Assembly (NCBI GenBank): GCA_964412375.1
Contig: CAYPOD010000004.1
Span: 1-64,000, forward strand
DNA from: CADEDV01 sp964412375
Lineage (GTDB): Bacteria > Bacteroidota > Bacteroidia > Chitinophagales > Chitinophagaceae
Length of the DNA: 64,000 bases
Reading direction: 5' to 3'
Positions 58,731-64,000 of this stretch are shown here, in pieces (positions within the stretch are counted from its first letter, which is position 1; every line of letters starts with the position of its first letter). Made by a program: the position numbers and the translations under genes. A model generated the notes under the pieces. The model had not been told where the DNA came from. It ran no database searches and saw nothing but the letters and a program-made list of their open reading frames with translations.

Positions 58731-60008
58731 TTAGTTTTTTAGACGAATCGCCACAGCGCTTTTGTGTGCATCAAGACCTTCAGCCGCCGCCATGGTCATT
58801 ACTGTTTTGCCAATATGCTGTAATCCTTCTTTGGTTAATTGCTGGTAGGTGATCTTTTTCACAAAACTATCCAGGGAAACACCGCTGTACATGGCCGCAT
58901 AGCCATTTGTCGGCAGGGTGTGATTGGTGCCGCTGGCATAGTCGCCTGCACTCTCCGGTGAATAGTGGCCGAGAAAAACTGAACCGGCTGTTGTGATTTT
59001 TTTGGCTATCTGTTCCGCCTTTTCGCAGGAAATTATCAGGTGTTCCGGCGCATACAGGTTTGACAATTCTACAGCATCGTCAATGGTTTTAAGTAAAATG
59101 ACCCTGCTGTTTTGTAATGCTTTTGCTGTTATTTCTTTTCTGGGCAGTTCATTTAATTGTTCAGTTATTTCTTTGGCAACATTTTCTGCCGTCTTTTCAT
59201 CGGTGGTGATCAGCATGACCTGTGAATCTGGCCCGTGTTCGGCCTGTGATAAAAGATCGGCAGCTACAAATTCCGGAATGGACGTCTCATCTGCGATCAC
59301 CAGCACTTCTGATGGTCCGGCTGGCATATCAATCGCTGTTCCTTCCTGTTGTACTAATTGTTTGGCAAGAGTTACATATTGATTGCCGGGTCCGAAAATT
59401 TTGAACACTTTCGGAATACTGTTGGTTCCGTAAGCCATGGCGCCGATTGCCTGTGCACCACCAGCTTTGAAAATTTTGGTTACTCCGCAGAGATGGGCCG
59501 CATATAGTATTGCCGGGTTAATTGATTTGTCTTTTGCTGGCGGTGTGCATAATATGATTTCTTTACATCCAGCCAGGGCCGCAGGCACAGCCAGCATCAA
59601 TACGGTAGAGAAAAGCGGAGCAGATCCACCCGGAATATACAAACCTACTTTATCAATGGCTTTTGACTCCCGCCAGCAAACCACGCCGGGCATGGTTTCA
59701 ATTTTTTGTATGGGCTCTGTTTGTGTACGGTGGAAGATTTCAATGTTTTGTTTTGCCTGTTGAATGGCTTGCTTCAATTCTTCGCTAAGCAATGCTGATG
59801 CGGTGTTGATCTCTTTTTCCGTTACCTGTATTTTTTTTATTGCCACTCCATCAAACTCCTTATTGAATTTGCGGACTGCTTTGTCTCCTTTGGCTTTCAC
59901 TTTCCCCAAAATCTTTCTTAAGCTTTTTTCAAGTGTGCTACTATCAGCAGCTGGCCGTTGAATGATCTCCTGCCATTCTTTTTTTCCGGGAAATTTATAG
60001 AGTTTCAT
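58731..60008 (-). CDS. hisD: Histidinol dehydrogenase
   Basis: 425 residues. HisD oxidises histidinol to histidine in two NAD-dependent steps with zinc. Motifs are VGLYIPGGSAPLFSTVLML, KIFGPGNQYVTLAKQLVQ, IDMPAGPSEVLVIADE, and the catalytic LLSQAEHGPDSQV and NLYAPEHLII. It follows hisG by 34 bases. A few N-terminal lysine-rich residues are unremarkable. Confidence 0.96.
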   Translation of the reverse strand: MKLYKFPGKKEWQEIIQRPAADSSTLEKSLRKILGKVKAKGDKAVRKFNKEFDGVAIKKIQVTEKEINTASALLSEELKQAIQQAKQNIEIFHRTQTEPIQKIETMPGVVCWRESKAIDKVGLYIPGGSAPLFSTVLMLAVPAALAGCKEIILCTPPAKDKSINPAILYAAHLCGVTKIFKAGGAQAIGAMAYGTNSIPKVFKIFGPGNQYVTLAKQLVQQEGTAIDMPAGPSEVLVIADETSIPEFVAADLLSQAEHGPDSQVMLITTDEKTAENVAKEITEQLNELPRKEITAKALQNSRVILLKTIDDAVELSNLYAPEHLIISCEKAEQIAKKITTAGSVFLGHYSPESAGDYASGTNHTLPTNGYAAMYSGVSLDSFVKKITYQQLTKEGLQHIGKTVMTMAAAEGLDAHKSAVAIRLKN

Positions 60009-60042
60009 AATAAATGTTACACTTCCTTTTTGAGAATCAGTA

Positions 60043-60906
60043 TTATACTACCATTTTTTCAATCGGGATAATCAGGATGCCATGTGCCCCTGCGGCTTTC
60101 AGTTGTTCTATCACATTCCAAAAATCACTTTCACTGATCACAGAATGAACAGAGCTCCAGCCGGGTTCTGCCAAAGGCAAAATAGTGGGACTTTTCATAC
60201 CGGGTAATAATTTACAGATTGATTCAAGTTTATTGTTGGGAGCATTCAACAACACATACTTGTTATTTTTGGCCTTTCTCACTGCACGGATGCGGAACAG
60301 TAAACTTTCAAGTATGATCTTTTTGGCAAACGACAATTCTTTATTACTGATAAGCACTGCTTCAGATGATAAAATGGTTTCCATCTCTTTCAGCTCATTG
60401 GTGAAAAGGGTGCTGCCAGAGCTAACAAGATCGCAGATTGCGTCTGCTAAACCAATTCTTGGGGCAATTTCCACCGAGCCGCTGATCTCATGAATGGAAG
60501 CGGTGATACTTTTTTCTTTCAGAAAAGCAGATAGGATAACCGGGTAGCTGGTAGCGATCTTTTTTCCATTCAGGTCATTGATGGATTGCAGCGGGCCATT
60601 TTTAGGTACTGCCAGCGATAACCTGCATTTGCCAAAACCTAACTTTTCTATGTCCTGCACCTGCTTGTTCTTTTCCTTCACTACATTCTGGCCCACAAAA
60701 CCAATGTCTGCCACGGCATCCTGCACATATTCCGGGATGTCATCATCCCGCAGGAAAAAAATTTCAACCGGGAAATTTCCTGATAACACCCTTAACTGGT
60801 TGTTGCCATTGCTGACCTCGATGCCGCATTCTTTCAGCAGTTGCATGGAGCCTTCATAGAGACGGCCGGATTTCTGAACAGCGATCTTTAATGTTTCTTG
60901 TGTCAT
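60043..60906 (-). CDS. hisG: ATP phosphoribosyltransferase, long form
   Basis: 287 residues. HisG starts histidine synthesis by joining ATP and PRPP. The catalytic part has KIAVQKSGRLYEGSMQLLKECGI, DIGFVGQNVVKE and DAICDLVSSGSTLFTNEL (PRPP loop). Residues from about 215 form the C-terminal ACT-like regulatory domain (LPGMKSPTILPLAEPGWSSVHSVI), so this is the long form inhibited directly by histidine and it needs no HisZ. It is the first structural gene of the his operon, 80 bases after the leader peptide stop codon. Confidence 0.95.
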   Translation of the reverse strand: MTQETLKIAVQKSGRLYEGSMQLLKECGIEVSNGNNQLRVLSGNFPVEIFFLRDDDIPEYVQDAVADIGFVGQNVVKEKNKQVQDIEKLGFGKCRLSLAVPKNGPLQSINDLNGKKIATSYPVILSAFLKEKSITASIHEISGSVEIAPRIGLADAICDLVSSGSTLFTNELKEMETILSSEAVLISNKELSFAKKIILESLLFRIRAVRKAKNNKYVLLNAPNNKLESICKLLPGMKSPTILPLAEPGWSSVHSVISESDFWNVIEQLKAAGAHGILIIPIEKMVV

Positions 60907-60923
60907 AAGTCGGCTATTATTAC

Positions 60924-60955
60924 AAATAAAAAGGGCTTACTGTTGAGTAAGCCCT
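60924..60955 (-). terminator. Attenuator terminator of the his operon
   Basis: On the minus strand AGGGCTTAC, a 6-base loop (TCAACA) and GTAAGCCCT form a perfect 9-bp hairpin, followed by TTTTATTTG. It ends 18 bases before the hisG start, so it stops transcription before the structural genes. Confidence 0.85.
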
Positions 60956-60991
60956 ACACTATGATTGACATAATATCCTCACGGCCTACTC
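60945..60991 (-). promoter_or_regulatory. Predicted his antiterminator
   Basis: GAGTAGGCC (60991-60983), which includes the last codon and stop of the leader peptide, can pair over 9 bases with GGCTTACTC (60953-60945), with one G-U pair. The second segment is the 5' arm of the terminator plus two loop bases, so the two structures are mutually exclusive. Confidence 0.7.
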
Positions 60992-61036
60992 CTGGCAGAG
61001 CAAGAAATGATGATGATTATGTGTAAATATTTTCAT
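60986..61036 (-). CDS. hisL: Histidine operon leader peptide
   Basis: ATG at 61036 opens a 16-codon frame, MKIFTHNHHHFLLCQE, closed by TAG at 60986. Four of the 16 codons are histidine (three consecutive CAT codons preceded by CAT AAT). It lies directly before a terminator and an overlapping antiterminator, upstream of hisG. Stalling of the ribosome at the His codons when charged tRNA-His is scarce would leave the segment GAGTAGGCC free to form the antiterminator; reaching the stop codon would cover it and allow termination. This is the leader peptide of a classical attenuator. A perfect -7 box at 61046-61053 puts the transcript start only a few bases before the ATG. Confidence 0.85.
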   Translation of the reverse strand: MKIFTHNHHHFLLCQE

Positions 61037-61045
61037 ACCAGGCAG

Positions 61046-61053
61046 CAAAAATA
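61046..61053 (-). promoter_or_regulatory. -7 promoter box of the his operon
   Basis: The minus strand reads TATTTTTG, a perfect TAnnTTTG, ending 9 bases before the leader peptide ATG. I see no clear TTTG at -33. Confidence 0.5.
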
Positions 61054-61126
61054 GGGATTATTTGAATTACTGGTTTGTTTCAGTCTTAATTTTTAAATTA
61101 GTACTGTTTTATCAAACGACCCACCC

Positions 61127-62338
61127 ATGGGAAGAATATCTGCAGCCAGACCCAAAACACCCTGGCGTCGCCTGGGAATCTTTAATCCTTTTAGCGGCGA
61201 GTCACAGTCACTTGATCCGCTGCGGCCCTGGAAGATCATTTCTCAAAACAATGTTTTCATCATTTACTTATCCATACTACTGTTCGCTTTTTATGCATTC
61301 ACCCGTCACGGGTTGAACTGGATAGCTTTGTCCACTTCACTCATAGCCAGTTTGCCGGTAGGGTTTGCTATTGCTTTTTTTGAAACACAGGCCATGGAGT
61401 TTCGCCGTAAACATCGCCGGACCGGGTTTTGGTTTTACCTGCTTTACCGCACCATGCGGGTCACTTTCTGGTTCATGATCCTTTTCTTTTTTATCATGAA
61501 TATTGTATTATGGCTGGATGTGAATACCTACGAAACCATTTTTCCCGACAGCCTGCATGATTTTTTTGCCACCCGTAAATTGTTTGAATTTTTGGGCTTA
61601 TCGCTGATCATTTCATTGGTATCCAATTTTATGGATGAACTTCATCGCAAACTGGGCCGCGACGCTATTTATAATTTAGTATTTGGCAAATATCACCAGG
61701 TGAAACAGGAAGACAGGATATTTCTATTTATTGACCTCAACCATTCTACGGATATAGCAGAAGCAATGGGAGAACTGGAATACAGTCATTTTTTGCAGGA
61801 CTATTTTTATGATATCAGTGAACCGATTGCCCGCTATTTCGGCAGGGTGTATCAGTATGTCGGTGACCAGATCGTGGTGACATGGCCGATGAAAAAAGGT
61901 TTGCGGTATGCAGTATGTCTACGTTGTTTTTTTGCCGTGCAAAAGCAAATAAAGCGTTTTGAAAAGCAGTATATGGAACGCTATGGCCGCATGCCGGAAT
62001 TCAAAGCCGCATTGCATGGCGGCACGGTGGTTATTTCTGAAGTTGGTAAATATAAATCGGAGATTGCCTATCATGGCGATGTGCTGAATACAACCGCAAG
62101 GATGCAAAGTAAGTGTCATGACATGAATGCCGACCTGATTGTTTCGGACTGGGTGATTGATAATGTTACTATGCCTAAATACCTGAAAGTAGAACCGCTT
62201 GGCTCGTTTCAGTTAAAAGGCAAACAGCAGGAAATAGAATTATATTCCGTCTGGCTTTCCCAGAAACAGCAGGAAGAAAAACAACGGAAACAAAGAGGAT
62301 TGTTCAGAAGAAAAATTCTCGCCGAAAAAACGGAATAA
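61127..62338 (+). CDS. Membrane-anchored class III adenylate/guanylate cyclase
   Basis: 403 residues. Four hydrophobic segments (about 42-58, 65-85, 103-130 and 153-168) place the N-terminal part in the membrane. The cytoplasmic cyclase domain (about 195-360) has both metal aspartates, in FLFIDLNHST (Asp203) and YQYVGDQIV (Asp247), and HGDVLNTTARMQ with the Asn/Arg pair for catalysis. The base-selecting lysine position before the second Asp is Gln (QYVGD), so cAMP versus cGMP is uncertain. The C-terminus is Gln/Lys/Arg-rich. It is divergent from the his operon. Signal and effector are unknown. Confidence 0.85.
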   Translation: MGRISAARPKTPWRRLGIFNPFSGESQSLDPLRPWKIISQNNVFIIYLSILLFAFYAFTRHGLNWIALSTSLIASLPVGFAIAFFETQAMEFRRKHRRTGFWFYLLYRTMRVTFWFMILFFFIMNIVLWLDVNTYETIFPDSLHDFFATRKLFEFLGLSLIISLVSNFMDELHRKLGRDAIYNLVFGKYHQVKQEDRIFLFIDLNHSTDIAEAMGELEYSHFLQDYFYDISEPIARYFGRVYQYVGDQIVVTWPMKKGLRYAVCLRCFFAVQKQIKRFEKQYMERYGRMPEFKAALHGGTVVISEVGKYKSEIAYHGDVLNTTARMQSKCHDMNADLIVSDWVIDNVTMPKYLKVEPLGSFQLKGKQQEIELYSVWLSQKQQEEKQRKQRGLFRRKILAEKTE

Positions 62339-62362
62339 AAAAAGTCACCGGGGCCCGGTGAC
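62335..62362 (-). terminator. Terminator of the 42-residue lipoprotein gene
   Basis: GTCACCGGG and CCCGGTGAC form a perfect 9-bp stem; on the minus strand it is followed by a run of seven T. It also overlaps the end of the cyclase gene. Confidence 0.78.
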
Positions 62363-62390
62363 AGTGCTTATGAATTTATATATAGTCAGC

Positions 62391-62519
62391 TCAGCTGATA
62401 TTCGTCTTTTCAGATTTTACCTGCACAGACGGACAGCCGTATTTGCGGGATGTGGCGCAGGAGCTGACAAGAATAATCATGGCTAAAAGCAGGATGGAAG
62501 CAAAAACTTTGTTTTTCAT
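62391..62519 (-). CDS. 42-residue lipoprotein
   Basis: ATG at 62519 gives MKNKVFASILLLAMIILVSS then CATSRKYGCPSVQVKSEKTNIS. The signal sequence ends in the lipobox LVSSC (Cys21), so the mature peptide is 22 residues, with one further cysteine. I do not recognise the family, but similar tiny Bacteroidota lipoproteins beginning C-A-T-S-R-K-Y-G-C-P are plausible relatives. A full promoter (TTTG, 18 bases, TACCTTTG; 62571-62600) and a terminator (62335-62362) bound it, so it is a complete small gene. Confidence 0.7.
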   Translation of the reverse strand: MKNKVFASILLLAMIILVSSCATSRKYGCPSVQVKSEKTNIS

Positions 62520-62570
62520 TATTGAAGGGTATTAGTGGTGTAATAACGGTGAAACCGTTTGTTTATTTTA

Positions 62571-62600
62571 CAAAGGTATATGCCGGGATTTGTATTCAAA
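62571..62600 (-). promoter_or_regulatory. Promoter of the 42-residue lipoprotein gene
   Basis: The minus strand has TTTG (62600-62597), an 18-base spacer, and TACCTTTG (62578-62571): perfect matches to both Bacteroidota promoter elements. Confidence 0.65.
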
Positions 62601-62750
62601 AGCAGATTCTTTAAAACAAAGGTGCTTAAAAAGATAAACCGCTGGTTTTCTTGCATTCAGCATGAAAATTTCAGGAGAAATTCATTTTGATAAACACAGC
62701 AAACTGTTACCTTTACCGCCGATTCCATCAAAGCCTTAATTACTAACCTG

Positions 62751-63518
62751 ATGTTGCAGTTGAAAAAACCCCTCGCTTTTATTGATTTGGAAACCACCGG
62801 AACCAACCTCGGCACCGACCGGATCGTGGAGATTGCTATTGTGAAAATATTACCCGATGGCTCAAAAAGTGTGAAACGCAAACTGGTCAATCCCGAAATG
62901 GCTATTCCCAAACAAGCCAGCGATGTGCATGGCATTACAGATGAAATGGTGAAAGATGCTCCCACTTTTAAGCAAATAGCACAGGAGCTTAAACAGGTGC
63001 TGGATGGTTGTGATTTTGCCGGGTATAATTCAAACAGGTTTGACATTCCCCTGCTGATGGAGGAATTTCTCCGTGCACAGGTTGATTTTGACATGAAGAA
63101 CAGGAAAATGCTGGATGTGCAGAATATATTTCACAAAATGGAACCGAGAACATTGGGCGCAGCGTACAAGTTCTATTGTAATAAAACCCTGAATGGTGCT
63201 CATAGCGCTGAGGTGGATGCCTCTGCCACACATGAAATTCTGGAAGCCCAGTTGGACCGCTACCCGGAGCTGGGTAACTCTGTTGAAAGTATCCTGAAAC
63301 AAATTGGTGAAGACCAGGTGGTAGATTTTGCCCGTCGTTTCATTATGGAGAATGGTGTGGAAGTTTTTAATTTTGGTAAATTCAAAGGACGACCGGTTGC
63401 GGATGTGTTAAAAGCTGAGCCGCAATATTATGACTGGATGATGAAAGGTGATTTTCCCCAGCACACCAAACAAAAACTCACTGAAATTTATACCCGTACG
63501 ATGCTGAAAAAAGTCTGA
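62751..63518 (+). CDS. DnaQ-like 3'-5' exonuclease with C-terminal ExoX-like extension
   Basis: 255 residues. Exo I motif is FIDLETTGT (Asp12, Glu14); Exo II lies in FAGYNSNRFDIPLL and Exo III in HSAEVDASATHEIL. The C-terminal 60 residues, VFNFGKFKGRPVADVLKAEPQYYDWM, resemble the short extension found in ExoX and DUF3820 proteins. It is a DEDDh exonuclease that could be a polymerase III epsilon-like proofreading protein or a repair exonuclease. A near-consensus -7 box (TACCTTTA, 62708-62715) precedes it. Confidence 0.88.
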   Translation: MLQLKKPLAFIDLETTGTNLGTDRIVEIAIVKILPDGSKSVKRKLVNPEMAIPKQASDVHGITDEMVKDAPTFKQIAQELKQVLDGCDFAGYNSNRFDIPLLMEEFLRAQVDFDMKNRKMLDVQNIFHKMEPRTLGAAYKFYCNKTLNGAHSAEVDASATHEILEAQLDRYPELGNSVESILKQIGEDQVVDFARRFIMENGVEVFNFGKFKGRPVADVLKAEPQYYDWMMKGDFPQHTKQKLTEIYTRTMLKKV

Positions 63519-63594
63519 CACTTGTGCAGAATTTTAACAGGTATTCTCTGCAGATTATTGTACATTCGTATTTACCTGTTTCAGAAGGCTCGGC

Positions 63595-64000
63595 GTGGAA
63601 AAACTCGTTATCATACCTACTTTTAATGAGAATGAGAATATCAGTAATATTCTTCATGCCATCTTTAATCTTCATGAAGGTTTTCATGTGCTGGTGATTG
63701 ACGACAGCTCTCCCGATGGTACTGCTGAAATTGTTAGGAGTCTGCAACCAAAGTTTCCTGAACAATTATTCCTGGAGGAACGAAAAGGAAAACTTGGGTT
63801 GGGCACAGCCTATATTCATGGGTTCAAATGGGCCGTTGCAAAAAACTATGCTTTTGTTTTTGAAATGGATGCCGATTTTTCACATAACCCGGCTGATCTG
63901 CCACGATTATATCATGCCTGCAAATATGATGGTGCCGGGGTGGCTATTGGTTCCCGTTATGTTAAAGGAGGAGGAGTGGTGAACTGGCCTTCAAATCGCA
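63595..64000 (+). CDS. Polyprenol-phosphate mannosyltransferase-like GT2 protein, partial
   Basis: The gene starts at GTG 63595 and runs off the window after 135 codons. The N-terminus has the GT2 opening KLVIIPTFNENENISNIL, then VLVIDDSSPDGTAEIV and FEMDADFSHNPADLPRL, then AIGSRYVKGGGVVNWP, the pattern of dolichol- or polyprenol-phosphate mannose synthases. Such enzymes transfer mannose or glucose from a nucleotide sugar to a lipid phosphate at the inner membrane. The C-terminal part, which may hold membrane helices, is not visible. Confidence 0.85.
   Translation, partial: MEKLVIIPTFNENENISNILHAIFNLHEGFHVLVIDDSSPDGTAEIVRSLQPKFPEQLFLEERKGKLGLGTAYIHGFKWAVAKNYAFVFEMDADFSHNPADLPRLYHACKYDGAGVAIGSRYVKGGGVVNWPSNR

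Noticed and set aside
62662..62739. 25-codon plus-strand frame before the exonuclease gene (MKISGEIHFDKHSK...)
   Set aside because: It ends just before the gene start, overlaps the near-consensus promoter box of the exonuclease, and has neither signal nor membrane character. Probably chance.
1..64000. tRNA, rRNA, CRISPR, prophage and insertion-sequence features
   Set aside because: Intergenic stretches were read for tRNA T-arm sequences, repeat-spacer arrays, transposase motifs and terminal inverted repeats; none were found. A covariance-model search was not possible here.

Overview
The window is chromosomal DNA from a member of the phylum Bacteroidota, most likely family Chitinophagaceae. 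The evidence is a SusC/SusD pair, a fused branched-chain-type E1 dehydrogenase, DUF1573, DUF2911, DUF6600 and DUF4399 proteins, a FecR-type anti-sigma fragment beside an ECF sigma factor, and many Bacteroidota -7 promoter boxes of the form TAnnTTTG. Genes are closely packed, several convergent pairs overlap at their 3' ends, and I see no rRNA, tRNA, CRISPR array, phage or insertion sequence. The first and last genes run off the window.

Layout. 0-5.4 kb: partial DUF1573 gene, fused E1 dehydrogenase, TRIC-type channel, PhzF-like isomerase, DCC protein and YebC. 5.4-12.1 kb: a transporter block (APC permease and sodium:alanine symporter in one operon, a dicarboxylate/glutamate symporter, DedA, MFS). 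12.1-16.7 kb: a 36-residue membrane peptide with its own promoter and terminator, a GT9 glycosyltransferase, a sigma-factor/anti-sigma pair in which both proteins lack their C-terminal halves, and envelope proteins. 16.7-25.1 kb: ABC-F ATPase, lipoproteins, a J-domain membrane protein, dienelactone hydrolase, a large carboxypeptidase-regulatory-domain lipoprotein and a YXWGXW/DUF6600 protein with an Asn/Arg-rich tail. 25.1-37.7 kb: glycine dehydrogenase, a cysteine-cluster protein, a metallo-beta-lactamase-fold hydrolase with a coupled 28-residue peptide, DUF389, MFS, deoxynucleoside kinase, FolK, SppA, an orphan ABC-2 permease, SRPBCC and DUF2911 proteins. 37.7-45.7 kb: a SUMF1-like gene remnant, VOC and DUF4256 proteins, then AnmK divergent from a DeoR regulator-SusC-SusD operon. 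45.8-53.8 kb: a cyclase-YHS fusion, CarA, AroQ, a CoA-transferase, dipeptidase, MurB and small envelope proteins. 53.8-61.0 kb: a complete histidine operon, hisG-D-C-B-H-A-F-IE. 61.1-64 kb: a membrane-bound class III cyclase, a 42-residue lipoprotein, a DnaQ-like exonuclease and a truncated GT2 gene.

The strongest non-coding signal is in front of hisG. A 16-codon reading frame, MKIFTHNHHHFLLCQE, carries four histidine codons. Its last codon and stop lie in a segment that can pair over 9 bp with the 5' arm of a perfect 9-bp terminator hairpin followed by a U-rich run. This is a complete ribosome-mediated attenuator for histidine biosynthesis. Other items of interest are the truncated sigma/anti-sigma pair, three short genes (28, 36 and 42 residues), a cyclase fused to a YHS metal-binding domain, and the joining of anhydro-MurNAc kinase to a DeoR-controlled SusCD pair.
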